64,000 nt of DNA, from positions 1-64,000 of the forward strand of contig JAXGGA010001657.1 in the NCBI GenBank assembly GCA_038373865.1, given 5' to 3'. Under the pieces are notes generated by a model. It saw only the letters and a list, made by a program, of their open reading frames with translations, was not told the DNA's origin and searched no databases. The DNA comes from Uloborus plumipes. Its lineage: Eukaryota > Arthropoda > Arachnida > Araneae > Uloboridae. Shown here in pieces: positions 1-11,508 of the stretch; the stretch's first letter is position 1, and every line of letters starts with the position of its first letter. The translations under genes and the position numbers were made by a program.

Positions 1-1455
1 TTGAAATTTTATTTGAAATGAAAGGTATAAATTAAAGAATTCGTTTGGTGCCTCCCACTAACGATTGGTATAGGGCTGCTAACCTGGTACAGTCGCTTAT
101 TCTTCCATGTGACAGTAAACCAATATTTTGCCAATGACTTGTCAGTGCTACGTAAAATGTCTTTGTATTTCTCTGGGTCCTACCCTCTTTGCCCAAAATG
201 CTGCTAACATCAGGCTTCAGTTGAGTACATTTTAAGCTGCTGGGAACTTCGTAGGAAGGAAATTTACAGTTATTCCCTCCTTGTGTCCGATATTTTATTC
301 ATCAGCAGATTTTAGGTCTGGTTTGACGTCATTGACCAACGAATATATAGGGAACAACAACACCACAACATGCTCTTGTAATAGCTGCCCTTAGAGCTGA
401 CATGCACAAGAGATAGCTTCAATACCACATGATGGATTCCAGTGGAAATAGGAGTACTATTACCGTGAAACCTGTGTAGACCAATTGTGGTGTGGTACTT
501 TAGTGCTCAATTTGGACAAGTGGTCAACTTATAGAGGTGAATTTATATATTATCGGACTAATTCTGTACTTGACAAAAATCGTTAAATGTGGCAAACTTT
601 ACTGTATCGGTTCACTGACGAGAAGTGTTTTTGTGTAAATCTCACACACTAGGCTCAACGTGAGGCCTGCCTCCTGTTTTTCCGGTTAGATTTAAGCGTG
701 AAAACATGTCAGTCTTTTAAATCTAGACTTCGTACTGATGGTGGATATTCGATCACGTTAGTATCAAATCCGTTATCCATTCAATCACGAATCTGGTGCC
801 ATATCAATTGGTCTACTGTTGCCAGTCTCCATAGCATACTAGTTAAACTGTATATCAAAAAACAACCTTTAAAGAAAAATTATGAGGCTGAGAGAATGAC
901 AAATACTGCCTTCAAATTTAAAAGGGAAATATTTACTAAAACATAATTTTCGCTTTAAATTGTCTTTAATCAAATTACATTCATGGGAAGAATGAAATTG
1001 ATTCATTGTACTACCAATAATGGTTGCAAAGTCTGTATCAGAAAGGTGAATACGTACAACCGAAGCAGGATCCACTTTAGAATCTACCTCTTTTTTTCAA
1101 GCACGTATCGGCTGGAAAGCTTGTTTTGCATTGCTAAGTATTTATGAGTGCAAGTTGTTTTAAGATATAGCTTTATTAGCTCATAACAGTTTTTCCTTTT
1201 CGATACCATCCCACAGATCATTAAGTGAAATAACAGATTTCAATTAGCAATTCATACAGTTTTATGGGCTGTGACATATTCCCATTGCTAAATAGGTTTT
1301 GTACCGTTATTCCCAAAATAACACCGTCGAAGACGGTGTAAGCGAAAGTATAGTTGGGTTCTAAGCTTAAGCACAGTTTGTTTTGAAGAAATCCCAGTGT
1401 TTTGCTTGGAATGAGTTAAATATTTAAAAACATGTCAAAGTAAGAAGCCCTTGTT
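1..1455. other. Non-coding stretch, no gene seen
   Basis: AT-rich sequence with no convincing coding frame. The open frames here are short and show no domain. A small perfect hairpin (ACACCGTC / GACGGTGT) lies near 1321-1340. I see no splice-bounded exon, RNA gene or transposon end. Confidence 0.5.
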
Positions 1456-3186
1456 GTGAAATTTGGTATAACTAGGGAGTCTTTCAGTGGGTCTCTGTTG
1501 ACTTATTCGATGATTGGAAAGTCTGTTGTCGTAATGTGAAATGCATTAAGAATAAGCAGCGAATAATAAAGAGGCGTTTATTATTGTTGTAAACAGAGTA
1601 AATACAACTCAGGGACGTGCCGTCTGGGTAGGCAAGGTAGGCAGTGCCTACCCACGAAGAAAACAGATCAACCTCACTACTTCATTCAATGACATTTAAT
1701 GCGTTGATTGGAAAAAAATATTTCGGTTTCACACAGCAATAATAGAAAAAAAATAGAATTTTTCCATTTTGGTACACTTGAAAAGCAGCGACCGTCGGTC
1801 CTTTTCGACCTCCGTATCTATGCAATGCTTAGCATGCAAAATACCCCCGTGCCGCACTTTTCCCCCTCTTCGCGTTAGCCAAAGCGACCTTGGAGGCAGA
1901 ATGAAATCTGCCTCTCTTGTAACCGACGAAGATCGAAAACGCGAAGATTAGCTCGAAGGCTACATACACTCTTTCTCTGCCGGTCTCTTCGATTCTCCGC
2001 TGCAAGTTGGACGTTATGTGCAGGGCGGTGAGCGTTAGCAAAATATTCAATGGTTTTGGCATCTTGATTCGTTTTTTGTATGGTTGTTTGTTTTCTATGA
2101 AATGTTTCCGTAATTTGCAAATGTTTTGTTTTTTCATTTGTCATAATGTTTCCCATGTTTAAGTTGAAACGTCAGGATAGTTGTTCTGTTTAAACTTTTT
2201 GAAAAAAAAAAAAAAAGACTTACGACTTAAATGGACAAAATATTGAAAAATTCATATCATTATTATATGGAAGTCAATTTTAAAATTAGCATTTAGAGTT
2301 CATAAGGATGCATTCAGCAGTCTAGAAAAAAAGTACCGAAACTTTTTGACATTATAAGACGGATTGCAGATTTGTAGATATTTATTGGAACAAGGTTTTT
2401 TTTTTTTTTTTGACAAATGTATAAAAAATGTACTTGATTTTATTTTTGAAAAATGAACTGAGCCAACTGTTTCCAGAAACAGATGTTGTTGCAGTTAATT
2501 TTGACTATACCAGCCACAATTTTTTTTAGAGTGAATATTTTTGGCCACAAAAAGAACTAAGAGCAACAAAAGGAACAATGAACATAATGACTAACAACCT
2601 TTATTTCTTGTTTTGATATCCATAGAAAAAGAAAGTGAACAAAATGAAACAAGACCCCACTTTCAATTTTTATGAAAGTCACAGATATTTTCCCCACAAT
2701 GAAAGAAAGAAGAATGGATTTTCTATAGAATCAGATGAAAATATTTTTATATATGTTTATACTAGGGACTACGTAAATGTCAATCATATTCATACTGTTT
2801 TATTACGGGTAACAGCATATGCTTTTTTTCAACATATGTTTATTATTCCACAAATTATCTCATCTGCCTACTCTGAGCGTTCGTTCACGGCACGTGTCTG
2901 ATACAACTGTAGTAGTATTTATCCCAAACACTAATTAGTATATTTAATATAAATTAACAACAATCTTATAGTGAGATTTGGTATAATTAGGGAATCTTTC
3001 AGCAAGCCTCTGTTGACTTATTCGATGATTGGAAAATCTGCTATCATAATGTGTAATGCATTAAGAAAAATCAGCTAATAATAACGAAGCGTTTACTATC
3101 GTGTCAACCAGAGTAAATACAACTGTAGTAGTATTTATTCCAAGCACTATTTAGTATACTTTTAATAAATTAACAACAATGTATAC
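1456..3186 (+). repeat. 216-bp tandem duplication, first copy split by a hAT insertion
   Basis: Sequence at 1456-1609 (GTGAAATTTGGTATAAC, then a segment containing GACTTATTCGATGATTGG) recurs at 2971-3120. The following AACTGTAGTAGTATTTAT part at about 2905-2970 recurs at 3119-3186. With the 1610-2900 insert removed, copy 1 (1456-1609 plus 2909-2970) and copy 2 (2971-3186) are each 216 bp and adjacent. By eye the copies differ by roughly 10-15%. The duplication need not predate the insertion, but the insertion is in copy 1 only, which favours duplication first. Confidence 0.8.
1610..2900. mobile_element. hAT-type DNA transposon relic with 8-bp target duplication
   Basis: The left end begins CAGGGACGTGCCGTC and the right end finishes ACGGCACGTGTCTG, which are inverted repeats of each other. 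Both sides carry the same 8-bp flank ATACAACT (1602-1609 and 2901-2908). Eight-base target duplications and a CAG...CTG boundary are hallmarks of the hAT superfamily. The interior is AT-rich with no intact transposase. The last codons before the right end read AYSERSF, which resembles the SERSF motif of the hAT C-terminal dimerisation region, so this may be an internally deleted autonomous copy. That last point is a weak inference from a few residues. Confidence 0.82.
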
Positions 3187-3970
3187 ATTATTTGGAATTT
3201 ATTATTGAGGCTAAAAGTGCTCAGCATCAATGTATTTGAACTTCACTCCATCAAAACTTCCACTTGCGATATTGCGGTACCATTTATATATCCCGCTATT
3301 CATTTCTTTCGAACACATGTGATATTCTTGTATTATCATCAAATTGTCATTTAAAGAAAATGCTGCTAGTAGAAGCACAAAACTAATTAAATTAGCAGTG
3401 TAATCTAATTAATTCTTCGTGTTCATAATTATTTCTTTAAGAAACATATTGATCCGCTCCAGGTGTAAGCATCAAATGAGCAGTTATAGGTGACTGCTTC
3501 CATCTTCTATGTGCACAGTAAAGAATAATCAACGGCAATGATTGCAGGGTTGTTGCTATGCGACGGAGAATCCATGTAATGATAGAAATGCTGCAGAAAT
3601 AGGTGAGAAAGGAAATTTTCGATAATTTCCGTGGTAAATTTTTTCATGTACCATTTGGAATGAAAGAAGATATGCAAAAGTGAACCCAAATAAAAAAAAA
3701 ACTTCTCGAGTACTACATTGTAGTACAAAATTAAGCAACATAGAAAATTAAGCTGTTTTACGCGTAAAGGACGTTAATTCATTTCAATTCATTTCAATAA
3801 CCTGACAAATGAAAATATTACTTGGAACTCGACGATACATATTGCCGTCCCAAAACAATCGTTAAAAATCAGAATTTTCAAACTGTTTTTAAATGCCTTG
3901 GTGCTGTTCCCCATTTCACTCATTCACCTGCTGCTTTGAAATCTTTTGCTGTAATCAAAGTTATAGTGCT
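3187..3970. other. Non-coding stretch, nothing identified
   Basis: AT-rich sequence. I see no coding exon, RNA gene or transposon terminus. Overlapping short minus-strand frames near 3507-3741 are Phe/Leu/Tyr-rich, as expected of AT-rich random sequence. Confidence 0.45.
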
Positions 3971-4176
3971 GTTCTGGTAAATTGATCTCCGACATTGGCA
4001 ATATGTTTACCTCTTTTTCAGGTAGCAGGGAAATGTTATAGGCACTCAATTGCGTAGGATTTCTTTTGCAAATGTTCCGCAAAAGTATTACAACTCATAT
4101 CCACGACACTGACTCCTTCCCATTACCCGAAAAAGAGGTAAATATTGCCAACATTGGTGGCCAACTTACCAAAGAA
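3971..4176. repeat. Imperfect palindromic short element (about 205 bp)
   Basis: The left arm at 3971-4025 (containing GTTTACCTCTTTTTCAGGTA) pairs with the right arm at 4123-4176 (containing TACCCGAAAAAGAGGTAAA). A spacer of about 97 bp separates them. The layout of 50-bp inverted arms around a short AT-rich core fits a miniature inverted-repeat transposable element (MITE). No target duplication was identified. Confidence 0.65.
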
Positions 4177-5373
4177 GCTCTATAGAAGGTCAAATATTGA
4201 ACTTGACCAAATATGTTGCTTTTTTTATTATTCTATTTTAGAAAGATAATTGATAAGCTGTTAGCATTAATTCGAGCTTAGCTTTTTAAGCAACCATAAA
4301 CGATTTAGTTTAATTTTCTTAACTTATCTCGTGTAACATATCGAGCAGAAGTAAACTAGAAATAAATCATTTATTGAAGGTTTCTACACGTACTTGCAAC
4401 GAAAAAACATGAAATAAATGAGTAGCTCTTTCTAACATAAGTTAATTGTCTCTAACAGGCAGCACTTTCAATGACATACGAATGCATATTATAAGTCTAA
4501 AGCCTGAAAGACTGATTAAACCATTGAGAGCTACAAAAGTACATGTTAAGAGTAACGGCCGAATTTCTTTGCCGAACTCTTGGCAATACGAGCAGTTTCA
4601 ACTGAGCCGAAAAACAAACAAGAGCCTGACTTGTGTTGAAAGTTAGAAAGAGCAAATGAGGCAAAGGGCCGGGAGATGAAATACGATCGGTATTTTCTAT
4701 ATTCTATTATTTGACTTGATCTTGTTGCTAGAGAGAAAGAACGAATGAGATTAAATGATTGCAAATTCAAGCTAGAAATACTTTTTAAAAAATAATTTAT
4801 AGTTCAATTCGTAACAATATTATTAGTTTTTTTTTTATTAGTGACCATATTGTGATTCGTATTATGATGATTAAATTCTTGTAAGGCATGGACATTAGGC
4901 AAGTAGTCGCAATACGCACCTGAAAAATACCTTCAACTTGTACCATATTAGAAACCACAGACTTAAACTTTGCTAGGAACAAAGCAAACTCATTTTCTTC
5001 AGCAGTAAAACTATTCCTAGAACCATCATAAATGTGAGCTAAACAATTGTCTTGATAGTTGAGCAAAAAGTCGACGGGTAATATTCCATTCCTTTAGAAG
5101 AAAAAATAGTGCCAAGAAACAAGACGAACTACAGAGAAATAGAAACGGGAGCTTTCTCCGTCGTTACTTGCCAAGCGCTTAGGAACATAAAATGGCGCCT
5201 GAAAAAAAAGCAGAGGAGGACCTGAATAATAGATACTTCTGGAACTTGTAAAGGATTGAAAAAGGTTGAAGGAAATGACCCACATCGTGTATGGCTGTCA
5301 GAAGAAAAAAAGTGAAATTTTATAGGAATAAATCTAGAGTAGTAGAAGGAGTAGTTAATTGATCTTGACAAAT
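4177..5373. other. Non-coding stretch, nothing identified
   Basis: AT-rich sequence with only short low-complexity frames. No exon, RNA gene or paired terminus is recognised. Confidence 0.45.
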
Positions 5374-5503
5374 CTGTACCTCAGAACCAGGCTAATTCGT
5401 CATTTTTCGGTAGAGGGAAAAAACGATTGTCGAATACATTGTTTTTCCCCTCTACTGAAAAATGACGAAAATGGACTTACGTTAGTCTGGTTCTGAGGCA
5501 CAG
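5374..5503. mobile_element. Short palindromic MITE (130 bp)
   Basis: The left end CTGTACCTCAGAACCAGGCT is the near-complement of the right end, which finishes GTCTGGTTCTGAGGCACAG. The homology continues inward (GTCATTTTTCGGTAGAGGG against CCCTCTACTGAAAAATGAC). Almost the whole element therefore folds into one hairpin with a loop of about 20 bases. The flanks both read AAAT (5370-5373 and 5504-5507), a possible 4-bp target duplication. Confidence 0.75.
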
Positions 5504-6184
5504 AAATGTTTGTATCCCGAGTTAGTAAGAAAGTAATTATGCTTCTGGAACAAGACGAGCTGTTAAAAAGTAGTCCTAAAAGGGTATGAGTAAATTCAGA
5601 AGAAGTTATTTTTATGAATTTTCTATTTATAAAGCAACTATCATTTATGTGTTCTTGTTATTGCAATATTAATATGACGCCAATGATGATGATTAACTGT
5701 ACTTGTTAGTAAATATTGCTCAATATTTCTATTTTTTGCTGACAATCAGAATATGTTCTATAAAAGTTTGATTTCCCTTTTAACTAGTTTTCAATGCAAA
5801 TTAGAATATTTAAGTGTAGTACTGTAGTTACGAGATTCAATACTCACGTTCTAAATTACCGCCACAGAATCTTCTACAGTTTATGAACGCACACTAGTAA
5901 GATCTATGGTACTAAGACATGTTTTGTTTGTTTTTTTCAGAACTAAAAGGCAAGAATGTTTTTGGTTAAATCCTTTTTAATCAGATGTATAGCCTTTACA
6001 ACTTTATAAAATAGATAATTTTACTAATCTCCACCAATACATTTATAGCATAGTACTTTTGTGTGAATGGGAAAAGCAGTTGTATGCGCAGAACTGTTAA
6101 TCGAAAAACTATGGCTGTCAGAATTCACACCAAATGACGGTACAGTAGGAAAAGTGAAGCAGCTCACCTCAAATTGTCAGACTA
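5504..6184. other. Non-coding stretch, nothing identified
   Basis: AT-rich sequence without recognisable exons or element ends. Confidence 0.4.
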
Positions 6185-6375
6185 TACCTAAATGCAACTT
6201 AACTTGACACTGAACGTCACTACGGACGAAGCCAATAAGAGCTCACAAGCAGTCAGCGATCTCCTCTAGTTTGCCAAGTAGGCTGTGACGTTTTACCTAG
6301 CTCGTTTTTCATAGGCTAACGTCACGCTGACGTCACGATGTTATTGTCAAGAAAGGTTGCAGTGTAATATAGCTC
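6185..6375 (-). mobile_element. Diverged copy of the element at 47579-47872, opposite orientation
   Basis: When reverse-complemented, this segment aligns with 47640-47820. Shared blocks include GAGCTCTTATT, GTAGTGACGT, AAGTTAAGTTGCATT, CATCGTGACGTCAGCGTGACG and ACGTCACAGCCTACTTGG. The outer terminal repeats seen in the 47-kb copy are missing or too diverged here, so this looks like an older or truncated copy. It carries a CRE-like TGACGTCA octamer, as does its relative. Confidence 0.7.
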
Positions 6376-7305
6376 CCACAAGACAACAATAACATCACTA
6401 CTGCACTAGGATAAGTATCCCTAAAATGTTCTTAAAATAGTTTGAGACAAGTGTCCTGTTTTGGTAAGAAATTTTAGCTGCCTTTTGCCGAATACTGTTT
6501 GGCGTATCAAGTCTAAACAGGGGTTATATTCTGTGCGTGGAAGACTTTTTTGCGAAATCCTGTTGTTTCCTGTTGGCATTTCCTGCTGTTTTTCACTGTC
6601 GAGGTCAACAGTGAAAAAAATCATAGTGTTCAAATGTCTAGGTATATCGTTTCTGATTGCATTTTAATTGTTTGAACGAATTATTCAACGAACAACAGCC
6701 GAATTTTATTTCAAAGAAATTTTGCCTCTAAATTTAAGCTGAAGAAAATCTCAGAGTGTGTTGACAATCAGTCGCTTAATTCAAAACGTTCGCAGTCACT
6801 GAAAGCATTGAAACTTTGACTGTTTAACAAGTGATGCAGAATTTCGCTATTTGTTTGTGCCATATTGTAGCTAGAGACGGAAGACACACCGAACATGAAT
6901 CACACTAATCCCCATGTTTGTACTTTGTTTTAGAACTTAAATAGAACTTCTTGAATCAGCAGTTTTCGCGAAATTGATTTTTAACATTACATCAAGTTAC
7001 TTACTGGTCACCCTGAAAGTACTTGAAAACAGTTTACCATAGTTTGAATATTGCTGTACAAAAAATATTAGTTATCATTGAGAATTAATTAAGTTTTTTC
7101 TTAGAGTATTGTTTCTAAAGTTACTTTTGATGTCTTTGTGAAATTCAACCTTATATGGGATTGTTTTTGGAGCATAACTCCTGGTGATAAAAATATCGTC
7201 AATTGCACCACTGGCTTTGAGCTCAAAAATGTTCGAGTATATTCAGCCTTAAATTCTTAACCTTCGTCTGTGTCATAGTTACATTTATTATTATCATTAT
7301 TGTTA

Positions 7306-7339
<34 letters not shown>

Positions 7340-8274
7340 GAACTAATTTAGCTTCAGAACTTTAAAAGAATTTTTCCTTAAAGAAGATAAGCTGACCTGG
7401 AGAGCTAGAAGTCTATAGACACTCCATAAATTACAAAAATATTGCTCGTGCGTTAAAAGTGTGGTAAAATTCCTTAGGTTCATTACTGTAACACTCATGC
7501 ATTTCACTTTTTTTTTTAAATTCAATTTGCGTTTTTGTTTTGTCCGGGTTTTTTATAAACGATTTCGACTGTGTTATCGATGTTTTAAAAACCAATAGCG
7601 TGTATTATAGACAAATAATCCGTTGTGCCTCTAAGATTAAGTCAAAGAGTGTCTAGTTTTTCGATTCTCAGTTTCTATTTGTTTTACATTAGACTTTTCT
7701 CCGTCTTGATAAATCTAACAGTACGGAAGAACAAAAAAATTTTACTTAAGAATTCTATTCCTTCCGAAGTGAAAGCGGAAATGAACTAAAAGATTAAAAA
7801 TTGTCAATAAAAGCAAAACAGATTTTTTTCTCTTGCTTTGTTACTCTAAAAGAATCAAAATAAAACACTAAAGAAATAAACCAGGCTTAAATAATTGATA
7901 CTGTCTGAACTAAAGGTCCGAAAGGTTAAAATGAATGACTTAGCATTGACTCAATGACTTAGATCCAAGAAACTATTCTTACAACTTAAACGGATTAAGT
8001 AAGGTTGTTACATGTAATTCATTCTTTTTTTCCTATTGTATAAGAACGCTTTTTACTGTTGAGAAACAATTAAGAAAAGAAACATGTATTTTTGTGGCGT
8101 ATTTAAGCGTCCCATACGGATTAATTTTCTGCTCTGTCAAACATTTGATACTGCTCTAAAAATATGTGTTACTTTTCTTTTAACCCCTTCCAGGCTCATT
8201 TTATTTCGGGATTACGGATCAAAAAATGTCAATTTTTTTATGCTTATTTTCATACATACATATCTTTTTAAACA
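6376..8274. other. Non-coding stretch with a TTA microsatellite
   Basis: A (TTA)n/(TTG)n microsatellite occupies about 7285-7339. The rest is AT-rich without a convincing coding frame or element boundary. A pair of complementary frames at 6421-6667 are mirror images of one another and are not supported as a gene. Confidence 0.5.
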
Positions 8275-8276
8275 TA

Positions 8277-9592
8277 CACTGCTCGACATTGAAAATGCAA
8301 CACCAAGAAGGAGTGGTCAGAAATTCATGCAAATTTTACCGTAGACGCACGTCACTGAGTTATGCAAATGATATGAAATGCGCAGCTCCCCGACGCACGT
8401 GAAGTAAGATATAAGAGAATGAAGTTGAAAAGTGGGCTATGTTCATGTTGGTTTTTCTGCCAGACTAATTATCGGAGAAATTTGGTTTTTGTCTCGAAGG
8501 ATACGTACGTTAAATTGCAGCTGATACCCACATGGATGCAAGCACTGTGCATCGGCTGTGTCGGAGATGGTTGGAAAGAGGAAATGTAGCCACATTGAGG
8601 GGTGCAGGTGCAGCCAGAGTGACGTCAGACCGCTTAGATCGACGGATTCACCGACAAGCTGTGGCGGACCCGCAAGTGACTTGTACGTCAATTCTGCAGC
8701 ACGTGCAAGGTACCCTGGATGTTCCTGTGTCGACCAGAACCATTTTCCGTCGACTGGTTGCACGTGGCCTGCAATCACGGCGCCCGCTCAGAAGACTGCC
8801 ATTGACCTCGCAGCACAGACTCCAACGTTTGGAATGGTGCCGGACCAGAGCGACGTGGATGGCAGAATGGCAAACCGTAGTGTTCTCAGATGAATCCCCC
8901 TTCTGTTTGTCCAGCGATAGTCATCGCATACGTGTGTGGCGTCGACGTGGAGAAAGATCGAATCCGGCAGTAACTGTGGAACGCCCCACAGCGCGACAAC
9001 GTGGCATAATGGTTTGGGGCGCTATTGCATACAATTCCGTATCACCTCTAGTTCGTATTCGGGGCCACTATGACGGCCCAACGATATGTAGATAATGTAC
9101 TGCGGCCGGTGGCAATCCCCTACCTTCAGGGTCTGCCAAATGCAATTTTTCAACAAGATAACGCCCGGCCTCACAGTGCTCGAATCAGCCAACATGCTCT
9201 ACGAGGTGTACAGATGCTTTCCTAGCCACCATACTCTCCTGACTTGTCACCAATCGAACATGTGTGGGACGTGATTGGACGCCGTTTGCAGAACCTGTCA
9301 CTGCCTCTTTCAGAGGAAGAACTGTGGCAAATGGTTGAAAGGGAATGGAGTGCCATCCCTCAGGACACCATCCGTAGGCTTATTGACTCCATGCCTAGAC
9401 GTGTTTCTTCGTGCATCGCTGTCCGCGGTGGTCCTACTTCTTACTGAGCCGACGCCGTCCTCGCTCTAAATTTTGCTCTTTTATTTTGAAATAAATATCA
9501 CTTATTGTTCTATGCTGTCTCTGTCTTCTTACCAAATTTCATCAATTTCTGACCACTCCTTCTTGGTGTTGCATTTTCAATGTCGAGCAGTG
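8277..9592 (+). mobile_element. Tc1/mariner-superfamily transposon with 49-bp terminal inverted repeats
   Basis: The first 49 bases, starting CACTGCTCGACATTGAAAAT, are an exact inverted repeat of the last 49 (9544-9592). TA dinucleotides flank both ends (8275-8276 and 9593-9594), the standard Tc1/mariner target site. The 1316-bp length is typical of a full-length element. It encodes a transposase interrupted by a frameshift and a stop (8532-9447), so this copy cannot make the enzyme itself. Because the terminal repeats are still identical while the gene is broken, the element may have been moved by a transposase supplied by another copy. Confidence 0.95.
8532..9447 (+). pseudogene. Tc1-like DDE transposase, frameshifted and with an internal stop
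   Basis: Transposases of this family cut and paste the element at TA sites. The first open segment (8532-9095) has a helix-turn-helix-like start (STVHRLCRRWLERGN), then the first catalytic Asp in VVFSDESPFCL and the VWRRRGER and GIMVWGAI motifs typical of Tc1 enzymes. From about 9060 the homologous reading moves into another frame (MTAQRYVDNVLRPVA, then FQQDNARPH with the second catalytic Asp). It hits a TAG at 9223 where the family usually has Trp (in WPPYSPDLSP) and ends with SPIEHVWD, carrying the catalytic Glu, through to 9447. Counting the stop as a residue, 32 residues separate the second Asp from the Glu, where classical Tc1 has 34. Upstream of 8532 the frame is closed by a stop, so the N-terminal DNA-binding part is also probably decayed. 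Confidence 0.92.
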
Positions 9593-9594
9593 TA

Positions 9595-10000
9595 ATAGCA
9601 TCATTCGCATGCAACATTTCCTAAAAATAAATGTAAACATATCTATTTAAATAAATGAGTAATAAATTAGTATTTACCTGTAAAGTTGGCTTTCTGTATG
9701 GCAGAAATCATTATACTTTGGAGTTGGCGCCTACTCTTATCTTAAACCTACAGCTCAAAACACCTTATAGTGCTGCCATTTAGTAGCAACAATAGTAAAT
9801 AAAAGCATCCGAAACCATAAAAGTCACATGTGAAATAATTCGGGAAAGACTGGTTGTGCAGTGTTAATTTTCACAGTGCCCGAGCTACACTCGGGATGAG
9901 CCAGAATGGAACATTTCGCTTGCCCAAGTCCAGCTCGGGAAAATCCGGGAAGAGGTTAAACTAATAAATCAAGAGATTTAAGGGAACAAAAAGTTTTTAT
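9595..10000. other. Non-coding stretch
   Basis: AT-rich sequence with a few CGAGCT/CTCGGG words near 9880-9950. No gene or terminus is recognised. Confidence 0.4.
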
Positions 10001-10272
10001 GCAATGCACCACCAACTCGTTTATTCCATCCATAGACTGCAGTCTCGTCCTTTTTGCACTCGTCAGCATGGAATAGGAAGTAAACGAGTTGGAGGCAAAA
10101 ATCCTCTTAAAGAAGCAAAGAGATAAAAAAAATAACTGGTAGCTAATATGAAATAAGAGCACCAGCGAGCGAGTTGCCTCCAGCTCGTTTACTCCTATTC
10201 CATGCTGACGAGTGCAAAAAAAGCACGAAACTACAGTCCATGGATGGAATAAACAAGTTGGTGGTGTGCAAT
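10001..10272. repeat. Inverted repeat 1 with arms of about 100 bp
   Basis: The left arm (10001-10100) reads GCAATGCACCACCAACTCG, CTGCAGTCTCGTCC and ACTCGTCAGCATGGAATAGG. The right arm (10174-10272) is its reverse complement with a few mismatches. The spacer is about 73 bp. Both arms contain GAGGCAAAAATCCTCTT or its remnant. The structure can form a long hairpin and resembles a foldback or MITE-like repeat. Confidence 0.85.
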
Positions 10273-10722
10273 GAGTTACCGCCCGTAAGCCAGGGCTGAG
10301 GCAGAACTGTAGCAAATGCACCCACAGCTCGATCATAGCATCCTAAGACTGCAGTTTCGCCCTTATTACGGGCTCCTCAGTTAGGAATAGTCAATGATCG
10401 AGCCGGAGGCAAAAATCCTCTTATTGTAGCTAAGATAGCCAACAAACTGGTAGATAAAATTTCGAGTTGAGCCGCACCATAGTTTGCGGACGCTCGCTGA
10501 TAAGATAAATTCACTTTATCTACCAGTTTGTTGGCTATCTTAGCTACAATAAGAGGATTTTTGCCTCCGACTCGATCATTGACTATTCCTAACTGAGGAG
10601 CCCATAATAAGGGCGAAACTGCAGTCTTAGGATGCTATGATCGAGCTGTGGGTGCATTTGCTAAAGTTGGTGGTGTATTGCATGTTTCTGCCAAAGCCCT
10701 GACTTAGGGGCGGTTACTTACT
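10272..10722. repeat. Inverted repeat 2 with arms of about 190-200 bp, related to inverted repeat 1
   Basis: The left arm (about 10272-10461) and right arm (about 10515-10722) are reverse complements. They share AGCTCGATCATAGCATCC, AAGACTGCAGTTTCGCCC and TTATTGTAGCTAAGATAGCC. The loop is about 53 bp. The arm core (GACTGCAGT, a variable part, then GAGGCAAAAATCCTCTTA) also matches the arms of the adjacent repeat at 10001-10272. The two are therefore diverged members of one family placed side by side. Confidence 0.85.
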
Positions 10723-11508
10723 GCTTAAACAGTTTTGAATTTAGTCAATCTAAAATAAAAAAGTTTCACTATGAGAAGTATTTAGATTAGGAATATGATA
10801 TTTTACATTCGCATCCCTCTCTCTTAATTTCGGCGTATTTATATTGCATTATTCAATTGCACAAGGTTGACATTTCTCTTGTAAGATTTTTATGGCGTCT
10901 AGAGTTAGGGCAAATGTAACTTAACAGCGTCGTGATGCTGTGATTGACAATGTTGCCAGGTTATATTTATCCAACTGTAGTTGTGCATTTTTTTTTTCTG
11001 GTTCAGGTGGATGTTTTAAAAATATTCTTTTTTACCTTATCAGTATTTATTTCTAGTCGCTTTTCATAATAAAGGCATCGTATAGCCGAAAATATATGTA
11101 TGTTATTCTTGTGAAAATGTTGCTAATGACTTAGACTGAAACCTAAGACAGTGAGAGAGAAAGGGACATGCGCTAAACACTATTTGCCGAATTTCGACCA
11201 CAAGCGATGACAATCTTTATAAAGACGTCAATGGTTAACTTTCAGAAGGTAAACCGTAGTTTACTCTGAAGTGTTGAAAGACAGCTGCAATTGACAAGCC
11301 GTCAAATGTCAACGAGCAAAATCCATAACCAATTATAAATAGTTTCTAATGCATCTCTTCCGCAACAGCTACGCTACGATTAATACGAGGTCTATTAGAC
11401 ATTTTGAATAAGAATTAGGGTGTGTTGTTTGTGAATGAACGAAATGAAAAACCTATTTTTTTCAAAACAATAATGAAGTGAAACTATTACAAGATAACAT
11501 TGTGTATA
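10723..11508. other. Non-coding stretch, nothing identified
   Basis: AT-rich sequence without recognisable exons, RNA genes or transposon ends. Confidence 0.4.

Noticed and set aside
6421..6667. Overlapping frames on opposite strands near 6.4-6.7 kb
   Set aside because: They are mirror translations of the same DNA without homology or splice signals.
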